Shown here: positions 1 through 5,768 of the stretch, piece after piece
Numbering within the stretch: position 1 is the first letter of the stretch
How the letters are laid out: every line of letters begins with the position of its first letter
Assembly (NCBI GenBank): GCA_937949455.1
Contig: CALEDU010000004.1
Location: 1-6,074 of the forward strand
Reading direction: 5' to 3'
From: an uncultured Tepidimonas sp.
Lineage (GTDB): Bacteria > Pseudomonadota > Gammaproteobacteria > Burkholderiales > Burkholderiaceae_C
Length of the DNA: 6,074 nucleotides
Notes under the pieces: model-generated
Database searches by the model: none
What the model saw: the letters and a program-made list of their open reading frames with translations, nothing else
What the model was told of the DNA's origin: nothing
Program-made: the position numbers and the translations under genes

Positions 1-2014
1 GGCGGCACACCGTCTCGCCCTCGTTTAGCGTGATGAAAGCCTTGCCGCCCTTCAGGCGGCTCGTCATGTCCTCTACCGTGGCCAGAAAACCATAACCACC
101 CGAGCCGCTGAGCAGCCACAGGGACGATGCGGGCCCCGCCAAGTAATGCACCGGCTGCGTACCCAGCTCCAAATCGATCAAGGTGGTGATGGGCTGGCCA
201 TCGCCCCGCGCCCCCGGCAGGCTAGCCACCGGCACGCTGTACACCCGGCCGTTGCTGCCCAGCACGATGAGCGTGTCCACGGTGCGGCATTCAAAGGTGC
301 CGTACAGGCCATCGCCTGCCTTGAAGGCAAAGCCCGCGGCGTCGTGGCCGTGGCCGGTACGCGCGCGCACCCAGCCCTTGGCCGACACCACCACCGTCAC
401 CGGCTCGTCCACCACCTTGATTTCGGCCACCGCCTTCTTCTCGGCCTGGATGAGCGTGCGGCGCTCGTCGCCAAAGGTCTTGGCGTCGGCCTCGATCTCT
501 TTGACCATCAGGCGGCGCAGGCTGGCCGGGTTGGCCAGAATGTCTTCCAGCTTGCCCTGCTCCTCGCGAAGCGCTTGGAGCTCCTGCTCGATCTTGATGG
601 CCTCCAGCCGCGCCAACTGGCGCAGGCGGATTTCCAGAATGTCCTCGGCCTGCCGGTCGCTCAAGTTGAAGCGCGCGATCAGCGCGGCCTTGGGTTCGTC
701 GCTGGCGCGGATGATGGCAATCACCTCGTCGATATTGAGCAGCACGATCTGCCGCCCTTCGAGGATGTGGATGCGGTCCAGCACCTTGTCCAGCCGGTGG
801 CGTGAGCGGCGGGTGATGGTCGTCTGGCGGAAGGCAATCCACTCCTCCAGCATCTGGCGCAGGCTCTTGGGCACGGGCTTGCCGTCCAGGCCCACCAGGG
901 TCAGGTTGATCGGGGCCGACGTTTCCAGGCTGGTGTGGGCCAGCAGCGCGGTGATCAGTTCCTGCTGTTCGATGCGGCTGCTCTTGGGCTCGAACACCAG
1001 GCGCACGGGCGATTCCTTGCTGGACTCGTCGCGCACCCCGTCGAGCACCGCCAGCAGGCTGGCCTTGAGCTGGGTCTGCTCCGGCGTCAGGGCCTTTTTG
1101 CCGGCCTTGACCTTGGGGTTGGTGATGTCTTCGATTTCCTCCAACACCTTTTGCGCGCTGACGCCGGGCGGCAGCTCCGTGACCACCAGCTGCCACTGGC
1201 CACGCGCCAGGTCTTCGATCTTCCAACGCGCGCGCACCTTCAGGCTGCCGCGGCCGTTGCGGTAGGCGTCATGGATGTCGGCGCTCGGGCTGATGATCTG
1301 GCCGCCACCGGGGTAGTCCGGCCCGGGCAACAGGGCAAACAGGTCGTCGTCAGGCAGTTGCGGGTTTTTGATCAGCGCCACGCAGGCGTGGGCCACCTCG
1401 CGCAGATTGTGGCTGGGGATCTCGGTGGCCATGCCGACCGCAATGCCACTGGCACCATTCAACAGCACGAACGGCAAGCGGGCCGGCAACTGGCGCGGCT
1501 CCTCGGTGGAGCCATCGTAATTGGGCACCCAATCCACCGTGCCTTGGTCGATCTCGTCCAACAGCAGGGTGCTGATGCGGCTCAAGCGCGCTTCGGTGTA
1601 GCGCATGGCGGCGGCGCCATCGCCGTCGCGGCTGCCGAAGTTACCCTGCCCGTCGATGAGCGGATAGCGCTGCGCAAAGTCCTGCGCCATGCGCACCAGC
1701 GCGTCGTAAGCGGCCTGGTCGCCGTGGGGGTGAAAGCGCCCGAGCACATCCCCCACCACACGGGCGCTCTTGACTGGCTTGGCCGGCGTGTGGGCGTTCG
1801 GGCCGCTGTAGCCCAGGCCCATGCGCTGCATTGCGTACAGAATGCGGCGCTGCACGGGCTTTTGGCCGTCGCACACATCGGGCAGCGCGCGGCCTTTGAC
1901 GACACTGAGGGCATACTCTAGGTAAGCCCGCTGTGCGTAAGCAGCCAGGCTGTCGGGGTCGGCCACCGGCTCGGCGGGCGACCGGTCGGAAGGGGGCAAC
2001 ACGTCTAGACTCAT
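1..2014 (-). CDS. parC: DNA topoisomerase IV subunit A (partial, C-terminus beyond the left edge)
   Basis: ParC is the DNA breakage-reunion subunit of topoisomerase IV. With ParE it decatenates daughter chromosomes and relaxes supercoils in the cytoplasm. From the ATG at 2014, 671 codons are open to the window edge. The E. coli protein has 752 residues, so about 100 residues of the C-terminal beta-pinwheel are missing. Visible marks: the N-terminal [24 protein letters not shown] segment (about 31-50), [15 protein letters not shown] (85-99), and the catalytic pair Arg138-Tyr139 in [11 protein letters not shown]. Further on are [18 protein letters not shown], the coiled-coil/tower segment with RIHILEG and NIDEVI, and the start of the C-terminal domain ([13 protein letters not shown]). 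ParC rather than GyrA is favoured by close resemblance to E. coli ParC ([31 protein letters not shown]). The residue aligned with E. coli ParC Ser80 is Gln100. No Shine-Dalgarno precedes the ATG. parE is not in the window. Identification is secure. Confidence 0.97.
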   Translation of the reverse strand, partial: MSLDVLPPSDRSPAEPVADPDSLAAYAQRAYLEYALSVVKGRALPDVCDGQKPVQRRILYAMQRMGLGYSGPNAHTPAKPVKSARVVGDVLGRFHPHGDQAAYDALVRMAQDFAQRYPLIDGQGNFGSRDGDGAAAMRYTEARLSRISTLLLDEIDQGTVDWVPNYDGSTEEPRQLPARLPFVLLNGASGIAVGMATEIPSHNLREVAHACVALIKNPQLPDDDLFALLPGPDYPGGGQIISPSADIHDAYRNGRGSLKVRARWKIEDLARGQWQLVVTELPPGVSAQKVLEEIEDITNPKVKAGKKALTPEQTQLKASLLAVLDGVRDESSKESPVRLVFEPKSSRIEQQELITALLAHTSLETSAPINLTLVGLDGKPVPKSLRQMLEEWIAFRQTTITRRSRHRLDKVLDRIHILEGRQIVLLNIDEVIAIIRASDEPKAALIARFNLSDRQAEDILEIRLRQLARLEAIKIEQELQALREEQGKLEDILANPASLRRLMVKEIEADAKTFGDERRTLIQAEKKAVAEIKVVDEPVTVVVSAKGWVRARTGHGHDAAGFAFKAGDGLYGTFECRTVDTLIVLGSNGRVYSVPVASLPGARGDGQPITTLIDLELGTQPVHYLAGPASSLWLLSGSGGYGFLATVEDMTSRLKGGKAFITLNEGETVCR

Positions 2015-2020
2015 GTGCGG

Positions 2021-2026
2021 ATTGTC
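2021..2026 (-). promoter_or_regulatory. Candidate parC -10 element (GACAAT)
   Basis: On the minus strand GACAAT (5 of 6 to TACAAT, 4 of 6 to TATAAT) ends 6 bases before the parC ATG. A start 6-7 bases downstream would fall on or next to the ATG, giving a leaderless or nearly leaderless message. That fits the missing Shine-Dalgarno. The -35 is poor: a GGGACA lies 15 bases upstream. This is inference from motif and position only. Confidence 0.35.
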
Positions 2027-2089
2027 GCTCGCCCCGAAGCCTGTCCCCTGCCCCGCTCTCCGCACCCCGCACCCCGCGTCGCGCGCGGC

Positions 2090-2095
2090 GACAAT
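2090..2095 (+). promoter_or_regulatory. Candidate -10 element for the VOC-dgkA pair (GACAAT)
   Basis: GACAAT on the plus strand mirrors the element in front of parC. A transcript starting near 2102 would have a leader of about 48 bases, containing the Shine-Dalgarno of the VOC gene. No convincing -35 hexamer is seen in the GC-rich sequence upstream, so the call is weak. Confidence 0.3.
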
Positions 2096-2135
2096 AGCGA
2101 ATAGCGGGCGACCGCGTCATTCCCCTTTCTTCGAC

Positions 2136-2140
2136 AGGAG
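2136..2140 (+). promoter_or_regulatory. Shine-Dalgarno AGGAG of the VOC gene
   Basis: AGGAG lies 9 bases before the ATG at 2150. It is the only strong ribosome binding site close to a start in this half of the window, and it fixes the VOC start. Confidence 0.75.
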
Positions 2141-2149
2141 ACCTCCGAT

Positions 2150-2542
2150 ATGTTCAGTCACGTGATGGTGGGCACCAATGACATCGATCGCGCCAAACGC
2201 TTCTACGACGCCGTCTTGGGCGTGCTGGGCGCGCCGGAAGGCGTCCGCAACACCGCACCCAGTGGTCATGAGCGGGTGTTCTATCGCCACGGGGGAAGCA
2301 CCTTCGGCGTCACGCAACCGATCAACGGCGAGCCGGCCACCTGCGCCAATGGCGCGACGATCGGCTTCAAATGTGCATCGCCCGAACAGGTGCAACGCTT
2401 TCACGACGTGGCCGTGGCCCACGGGGGCACTTCCATCGAGGCTCCGCCCGGCCCGCGCCACGGACCCAGCGGCACGCTCTACCTGGCGTATGTGCGCGAT
2501 CCGGACGGCAACAAGCTGTGCGCACTGCACCGGCCCGCGTGA
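2150..2542 (+). CDS. VOC (glyoxalase/bleomycin-resistance/dioxygenase fold) family protein
   Basis: This is a small cytoplasmic protein of 130 residues, a single pair of VOC beta-alpha-beta-beta-beta modules, without signal peptide or membrane segment. The first module opens with FSHVMVGTNDIDRAKRFYDAVLG (2-24), the usual start of a glyoxalase-like chain. The second has IGFKCASPEQVQRFHDVAVAHGG (71-93) and ends in the family signature YVRDPDGNKLCA (114-125). His4 sits where a metal ligand is expected. The Glu often found just after DPDGNxx is absent (Cys124 there), so the enzyme may not be a classical glyoxalase I. Substrate and reaction cannot be told; the family includes lyases, dioxygenases, epimerases and drug-binding proteins. 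Start chosen from the AGGAG 9 bases upstream. Its TGA overlaps an in-frame GTG of dgkA, so the two are probably cotranscribed, though no functional link to lipid metabolism is evident. Confidence 0.9.
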   Translation: MFSHVMVGTNDIDRAKRFYDAVLGVLGAPEGVRNTAPSGHERVFYRHGGSTFGVTQPINGEPATCANGATIGFKCASPEQVQRFHDVAVAHGGTSIEAPPGPRHGPSGTLYLAYVRDPDGNKLCALHRPA

Positions 2543-2556
2543 GTCACCGTGAACCC

Positions 2557-2937
2557 ATGTCGCCGCCTGTCACCCCCAAACGCCAGGGCCTGGCCCGGCT
2601 GTGGTATGCCGCAGGCAACTCCCTCGATGGGCTGAAAGCCGGCTGGCACGAACCCGCTTTCCGGCAAGAAGCCCTGCTGGCTGCCGTCTTGTTGCCCGCT
2701 GCATTTTGCTTGGGCCGAGACTGGGTTCAGGTCGCCTTGCTCGCCGGCTCGGTGCTCCTGCTGATGGTGGTGGAGTTGCTCAACACGGCCGTCGAATCCG
2801 TCGTCGATCGCGTGGGCCCCGAGTGGCATGCCTTGTCCAAGCGCGCCAAAGACCTCGGCAGTGCCGCCGTGCTGCTGTCCCTGCTGTTCGCCAGCGGGGT
2901 CTGGGGCGCAGCGCTGTGGGCCTGGTGGCGCGGCTGA
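2557..2937 (+). CDS. dgkA: Diacylglycerol kinase (prokaryotic DgkA type)
   Basis: DgkA is a small integral inner-membrane enzyme, trimeric in E. coli, that phosphorylates diacylglycerol to phosphatidic acid with ATP and so returns diacylglycerol to phospholipid synthesis. The 126-residue product matches the family length (E. coli 122). An amphipathic start with GLKAGWHEPAFRQE (25-38) is followed by three membrane segments at about 40-53, 56-72 and 101-122. The family signature ELLNTAVESVVDR (73-85) and RAKDLGSAAVLL (96-107) carry Glu73, Asn76, Glu80, Asp84, Lys98 and Asp99. These align with E. coli Glu69, Asn72, Glu76, Asp80, Lys94 and Asp95, including the catalytic Glu69. Start: ATG 2557 fits family length; an in-frame GTG at 2539 overlaps the VOC stop as GTGA and would add six residues. 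Neither has a clear Shine-Dalgarno, so coupling to VOC translation is likely. It converges on eptA, whose reaction produces its substrate. Confidence 0.95.
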   Translation: MSPPVTPKRQGLARLWYAAGNSLDGLKAGWHEPAFRQEALLAAVLLPAAFCLGRDWVQVALLAGSVLLLMVVELLNTAVESVVDRVGPEWHALSKRAKDLGSAAVLLSLLFASGVWGAALWAWWRG

Positions 2938-2955
2938 CGGTCGATCAGCCTGCGC
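2928..2955. terminator. Hairpin shared by the convergent dgkA and eptA ends (possible bidirectional terminator)
   Basis: GCGCGGCTGA (2928-2937) can pair with TCAGCC-T-GCGC (2945-2955), giving a 10-bp stem with one bulged T (2951) and a 7-base loop (2938-2944). The dgkA stop TGA is the end of the left arm and the eptA stop is the start of the right arm. There is no U-run on either strand, so it is not a canonical intrinsic terminator. It may stall polymerase or protect 3' ends of both messages. The pairing is visible in sequence; the function is inferred. Confidence 0.4.
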
Positions 2956-4588
2956 GGCGACACGCCGCCAGCAGATCGTGCTCGGTATCGACCACGGCGC
3001 TGCGCACGCCGAACAGCCCCGCGACGGTGTGGAACACATGGTCGTGCGAGGCCGGCTCCTGCGCGCGCCGCTGCAGACAGGCCCAATCCAACCCCAAGCG
3101 CCGCTGCATACCGCCGTTGACCCACAGCAGCATCGGCACCTCCTTCTGCTCGCGCGGGGCCACGGTGTACGGCATCCCGTGCAGGTACAGCCCGCCCTCG
3201 CCGAGCGATTCACCGTGGTCGGAGACATACAGCAATGCCGTGGGGCCGCTGCGCTGCGCCAACCCGCCGATCAACTCAGCCAGCACATGGTCGGTATAGA
3301 GCAGCGTGTTGTCATAGGCATTGACGATGTGCGTCGGCTCGCACGCCTGCAACTGGGCCGTCGTGCACTCGGGCCGGAAATGTTTGAACGCCGCCGGTGT
3401 GCGCTTGAAGTAGGCTGGCCCATGGCTGCCCATCATGTGCAACACCGCCAACGCGCCAACGTGGCGTGCCGGTTCAGGCAAGACCTGCAACGCGCCGGGT
3501 AGCTCGCGCAGCAGGATTTCGTCATGGCATTCGTCGCCGCGGCACAGGTCCGGGACCTGCAGATGGTCGGTCTGGCGCGACGGCACGCGCGCGCACACGC
3601 CCTTGCAGCCGGACTGGTTGTCCAGCCAGGTCACCGCCAGCCCAGCGCGCTGCAGCAGGTCGAGCAGGTTTTCCTGGGCGCGCGAGGGATTCCATTGGGC
3701 ACGGCCTTCTGGCGCAAACAGGCACGGCACCGACGTCTGCGTGTTGGTGCCGCACGAGGTGACGGAAGCAAAGGACACGATCGGCTGCCCCTGCTCGATC
3801 AACGCGCGCAAGCGCGGCGTGGTGTCGCGCGCGTAGCCGTTCAAGCCCCAGTTGGCCGCGCGTGCCGTCTCGCCCACCACCAACACCACCAGCGGCGCCT
3901 CGTCCTCGCGGGCTGCCGCAGGCAGCGGCTGCACATCCAGCCCGATCCGTTCGGGCGGTTGGGCAGCCAGTGCCCGCTGACCCACGCCGTGGCGCAGCGC
4001 GGCATAAACACTGTTGTAGGGATTGATCAGAAAGCGCAGCGCGCGGTCGTTGCGCATCAACGCCGCCAGATCCTGAAAGGTCAGCCATAGCAGCACGATG
4101 GCCAGCGCCAGCGCTGCCGCACCGACGCCGAGACGAACCCACAGCGCGCGCCGCACAGACCATCGCCGCACCGGCAGACGCCACCACAACCAGCCTGGCA
4201 ACACCACACCCAGCACCACAGCGAGCAGTAGCCCCGGGGTGAGCAGGTCGCGCGCCTCGCGCAGGTCGGTCTGAAACACATTGGCCGCCATCGACGCATC
4301 GACGACGATGCCATAGGCCAGCATGAAGTGGCTCGCCACCCCAGCCAGGGCCAGCAGCACCACCCCCAAGGGCCGGCGCAACGGGCCAACGGCCAAACAC
4401 GCCAGCACCGCGAGGTTGACCAGCGCCAGCGTCAGCACCCAGACAAGCGCCACCGCCGCGCCACGCCAGCCTAACCCCCCCTGCACCGGCCACACCGCCG
4501 ACCACAGCGGTATGTTGCCGGCCGTGGCCAACCAGCCAGCCAGCAACGCCAGCGCAGCAAGCGGGCGCCAGCCGTCCCGCACAGTCAC
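2945..4588 (-). CDS. eptA: Lipid A phosphoethanolamine transferase (EptA/MCR family)
   Basis: This inner-membrane enzyme with a periplasmic catalytic domain moves phosphoethanolamine from phosphatidylethanolamine to lipid A phosphates, releasing diacylglycerol. In relatives this lowers surface charge and gives polymyxin/colistin resistance. Counting from GTG 4588 (547 residues, the same as E. coli EptA), five membrane helices lie near 7-31, 42-66, 74-96, 117-136 and 150-172. The periplasmic sulfatase-like domain follows from about 230. Visible zinc/catalytic residues: Glu240 in VVGETARA, the nucleophile Thr281 in TSCGTNTQTSVPC, His389 in MGSHGP, Asp457-His458 in YVSDHGESLGE and His470 in YLHGMPY. 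Several cysteine pairs fit the family's disulfides. The motif set is complete, so activity is expected. Start is uncertain: GTG 4630 extends the frame by 14 residues, GTG 4582 shortens it by two, and none has a Shine-Dalgarno. I prefer 4588 for length, for residue numbers close to Neisseria EptA (Glu240/Thr280), and for its overlap with a mini-ORF stop. It converges with dgkA and diverges from a PAP2 gene. Distinguishing lipid A from another pEtN acceptor needs experiment. Confidence 0.95.
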   Translation of the reverse strand: MTVRDGWRPLAALALLAGWLATAGNIPLWSAVWPVQGGLGWRGAAVALVWVLTLALVNLAVLACLAVGPLRRPLGVVLLALAGVASHFMLAYGIVVDASMAANVFQTDLREARDLLTPGLLLAVVLGVVLPGWLWWRLPVRRWSVRRALWVRLGVGAAALALAIVLLWLTFQDLAALMRNDRALRFLINPYNSVYAALRHGVGQRALAAQPPERIGLDVQPLPAAAREDEAPLVVLVVGETARAANWGLNGYARDTTPRLRALIEQGQPIVSFASVTSCGTNTQTSVPCLFAPEGRAQWNPSRAQENLLDLLQRAGLAVTWLDNQSGCKGVCARVPSRQTDHLQVPDLCRGDECHDEILLRELPGALQVLPEPARHVGALAVLHMMGSHGPAYFKRTPAAFKHFRPECTTAQLQACEPTHIVNAYDNTLLYTDHVLAELIGGLAQRSGPTALLYVSDHGESLGEGGLYLHGMPYTVAPREQKEVPMLLWVNGGMQRRLGLDWACLQRRAQEPASHDHVFHTVAGLFGVRSAVVDTEHDLLAACRRAG

Positions 4589-4608
4589 GCCAGCGCGGTC
4601 TTGCGCAT
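4585..4608 (-). CDS. Possible 7-codon leader ORF overlapping the eptA start
   Basis: On the minus strand an AAGAGA (4619-4614), the only purine-rich Shine-Dalgarno-like stretch here, precedes ATG 4608. This opens a seven-residue frame, MRKTALA, ending in TGA at 4587-4585. That stop overlaps the in-frame eptA GTG at 4588 as GTGA. If translated, it could deliver ribosomes to eptA by coupling, which would explain why eptA lacks its own ribosome binding site. A chance frame this short is common, so this is tentative. Confidence 0.25.
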   Translation of the reverse strand: MRKTALA

Positions 4609-4659
4609 CACGGTCTCTTGAAATGCCCACAGTCGGCCAATTGTGCCAAAAGCGACAGC

Positions 4660-4687
4660 ACTATCCGAACGGGCCACACAGCGTCTA
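4660..4687 (-). promoter_or_regulatory. Candidate eptA promoter (TAGACG-16-GATAGT)
   Basis: Minus-strand TAGACG (4687-4682) and GATAGT (4665-4660), each 4 of 6 to consensus, are 16 bases apart. Transcription would begin near 4653, some 65 bases before GTG 4588. The tandem repeat ends 25 bases upstream of the -35, a position suited to an activator. A second hexamer, CACAAT (4645-4640), could serve as the -10 instead but has no matching -35. Weak, by eye. Confidence 0.25.
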
Positions 4688-4712
4688 CCCAGGTTGGGCG
4701 CGACTCGCGTGT

Positions 4713-4740
4713 CTGAACAATGCTGAACAATGCTGAACAA
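4713..4740. repeat. Tandem 10-bp repeat, 2.8 copies of CTGAACAATG (possible response-regulator site)
   Basis: CTGAACAATG occurs twice in full and then CTGAACAA, an exact repeat with one-helical-turn spacing. Read on the minus strand it is TGTTCA three times at 10-base steps. Direct repeats with 10-11-base period are the usual targets of OmpR/PhoB/PhoP-type response regulators, and TGTTCA resembles the PhoP half-site (G/T)GTTTA, although that box has an 11-base period. The period is not a multiple of three, which argues against coding. It lies 125 bases from the preferred eptA start (83 from GTG 4630) and about 184 from the PAP2 start. Confidence 0.6.
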
Positions 4741-4755
4741 CGGGGGCAACAAGGA

Positions 4756-4768
4756 CTGCACCGTGCAG
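4756..4768. promoter_or_regulatory. Perfect 6-1-6 palindrome CTGCACcGTGCAG
   Basis: Two perfect 6-bp arms are separated by one base, in the middle of the divergent region 15 bases to the right of the tandem repeat. The short, symmetrical form fits a site for a dimeric repressor or activator better than a terminator, since no T-run follows. The cognate protein is unknown and chance cannot be excluded. Confidence 0.3.
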
Positions 4769-4796
4769 CCATGCCCTAGGCTGAGCGGCCCATACC

Positions 4797-4812
4797 CGAT
4801 GAAATTCCATCG
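4797..4812. promoter_or_regulatory. Near-palindrome CGATGAAATTCCATCG (14 of 16 positions symmetric)
   Basis: The arms CGATG and CATCG flank an A-AATT-C centre with one mismatched pair. It overlaps the possible -35 (ATGAAA, 4799-4804) in front of the PAP2 gene, where a bound dimer would block rightward transcription. The symmetry is visible; an operator role is inferred. Confidence 0.3.
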
Positions 4813-4826
4813 TTTTGTCATACAAC
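4799..4826 (+). promoter_or_regulatory. Candidate promoter for the PAP2-glycosyltransferase operon (ATGAAA-16-TACAAC)
   Basis: ATGAAA at 4799-4804 and TACAAC at 4821-4826 are each 4 of 6 to sigma-70 consensus with a 16-base spacer, in the least GC-rich part of the gap. The message would start near 4833, with a leader of about 90 bases. A TTGTCA at 4815-4820 is a better -35 but has no good -10 at the right distance. Low certainty. Confidence 0.22.
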
Positions 4827-4911
4827 AGGAGCGCGTTACGTCTATTCTTCGCGCTATGCTCAAACCCACCGGCGTTGCGTTTGCTTTCTGAGAGACGATA
4901 GTCCATTTGAC

Positions 4912-4915
4912 AGGA
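4912..4915 (+). promoter_or_regulatory. Shine-Dalgarno AGGA supporting the GTG start of the PAP2 gene
   Basis: AGGA with an 8-base spacer to GTG 4924 selects this non-ATG start. No in-frame ATG close by has a comparable site. Confidence 0.6.
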
Positions 4916-4923
4916 TTGGTTTC

Positions 4924-5766
4924 GTGCAGGCTTTTTCACCGACGCCTCCTGCCACATCGATACTGCGCAGTGCCTGGTGTTGGGGCCTGCCGGCGCTGCT
5001 GCTGCTGGTGATCGCGGGTTTGTTGCTCACCCCGGCGCCGGTGGCGTTGGCCAGCGTGCAGAGGCTGACCCTGCTCGCCCCAGATCTGCTGTGGCAGTGG
5101 TTGACCTGGCTGGGTGACACACATTTCGCCCTGGCGCTCTTCCTGGGGGCTGCCCTGGCGAGCGATCACCGCGGCGCGTTGCCCGCCTTGCTGTGGAGCA
5201 TTGCACCCGCCACGCTAACCTTGCATGGCATCAAGGCACTGGTGGGTGCACCCCGGCCTGCTGCCGTCTTGCCGCCAGACGCCGTACACATCATCGGCGA
5301 GGCGCTGCGGCTGCACAGTTTTCCGTCGGGGCACACGGTCACGGCCTTTACACTCGCAGCCTGCTGGATCCTGACGGCTCCACCCTCCCGGCGTTGGCTC
5401 TCGGCTGCGGTATCGCTGCCATTGGCGTTCGCGATCGGTTTGTCGCGCGTCGCGGTCGGTGCGCACTGGCCACTGGACGTCGCGGCCGGGGCGTTGCTGG
5501 GCTGGCTCTGTGCGGCCTTGTCGGTGGCGGCTGCTCAGCAATGGGGACCGCAACCCGGAACTGCGTGGCGTCGCTGGAATATGGGTGCGGCTGGCGTGCT
5601 TGGTCTGGGCTTGTGGTGGCGCCCCCTGCCCGTGGCCGTCGAGCCGCTGGCGCACGCCCTCGGCGGTCTGGTGATCGCACTCGCTCTGGTTTCTTCGTCA
5701 CTGCCCACCTGGCCACACTGGCTCTCATCGGTGCTGCCGCCGCGGTCACGAAAGCAGGAAAAATGA
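4924..5766 (+). CDS. PAP2-family membrane phosphatase (phosphatidic acid phosphatase type 2)
   Basis: The 280-residue integral inner-membrane protein has all three PAP2/acid-phosphatase motifs. Lys104-x6-Arg111-Pro112 lies in KALVGAPRP, Pro134-Ser-Gly-His137 in FPSGH, and Ser174-Arg175-x5-His181-x3-Asp185 in SRVAVGAHWPLDV. His137 and His181 are the expected catalytic histidines, facing the periplasm in relatives. Hydrophobic segments occur near 20-36, 64-80, 85-102, 139-151, 158-173, 184-204 and in the C-terminal third (about 220-232 and 240-260). The family dephosphorylates undecaprenyl pyrophosphate, phosphatidylglycerophosphate or lipid A phosphates (LpxE/LpxF), and sequence alone does not decide which. 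The start is GTG 4924, with AGGA (4912-4915) 8 bases upstream. It diverges from eptA and its TGA overlaps the first ATG of the next gene (ATGA), so the two form an operon. A lipid A or carrier-lipid substrate is the likeliest reading from context. Confidence 0.92.
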   Translation: MQAFSPTPPATSILRSAWCWGLPALLLLVIAGLLLTPAPVALASVQRLTLLAPDLLWQWLTWLGDTHFALALFLGAALASDHRGALPALLWSIAPATLTLHGIKALVGAPRPAAVLPPDAVHIIGEALRLHSFPSGHTVTAFTLAACWILTAPPSRRWLSAAVSLPLAFAIGLSRVAVGAHWPLDVAAGALLGWLCAALSVAAAQQWGPQPGTAWRRWNMGAAGVLGLGLWWRPLPVAVEPLAHALGGLVIALALVSSSLPTWPHWLSSVLPPRSRKQEK

Positions 5767-5768
5767 GG

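Larger units (their letters stand above)
2015..2149. other. Divergent intergenic region between parC and the VOC gene
   Basis: This 135-base gap must carry the promoters of parC (leftward) and the VOC-dgkA pair (rightward). It contains an 8-bp inverted repeat, ATTGTCGC at 2021-2028 and GCGACAAT at 2088-2095, so that a GACAAT hexamer faces outward toward each gene. It also holds two tandem copies of CCGCACC (2060-2073) and two of AATAGCG (2093-2106). The middle is very GC-rich. I see no coding potential and no RNA gene. Confidence 0.6.
4589..4923. other. Divergent control region between eptA and the PAP2-glycosyltransferase operon
   Basis: About 300 bases without a credible gene, less GC-rich than its surroundings, especially 4797-4860. 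From left to right it holds weak leftward promoter hexamers (4640-4687), a 10-bp tandem repeat (4713-4740), a 13-bp palindrome (4756-4768), a 16-bp near-palindrome (4797-4812), weak rightward hexamers (4799-4826), and the Shine-Dalgarno of the PAP2 gene (4912-4915). Minus-strand frames of 90-94 codons cross it, but they run through the 10-bp repeat with no recognisable family, so I do not call them genes. Confidence 0.7.

Noticed and set aside
291..1226. A 311-codon minus-strand frame inside parC
   Set aside because: Out-of-frame reading of the parC coding strand, Gly/Ala/Arg-rich, no motifs. The parC frame is intact across the interval, so it is not evidence of a frameshift.
146..1921. Long plus-strand open frames of 219, 360 and 328 codons opposite parC
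   Set aside because: They are antisense shadows of a clearly conserved ParC frame in GC-rich DNA, are biased toward Arg/Ala/Ser or His/Gln/Ala as shadows are, and match no family I recognise.
3522..4505. A 327-codon minus-strand frame inside eptA
   Set aside because: Alternate-frame shadow of eptA; all EptA motifs lie in one uninterrupted frame.
4713..4740. A CRISPR or replication-origin iteron array
   Set aside because: The unit is only 10 bp with no spacers, and there is no cas or replication initiator gene. An operator or simple slippage repeat explains it better.
4585..4957. Minus-strand frames of 90-94 codons across the eptA-PAP2 intergenic region
   Set aside because: They run through the 10-bp tandem repeat, lack ribosome sites and known motifs, and have non-coding composition. 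Only the last seven codons of one (MRKTALA) are kept, as a tentative leader peptide.
2557..5766. A mobile mcr-like cassette
   Set aside because: Despite the dgkA/eptA/pap2 company, no transposase, terminal inverted repeats, target duplications or composition shift are seen. The genes are in three transcription units with native-looking codon use.
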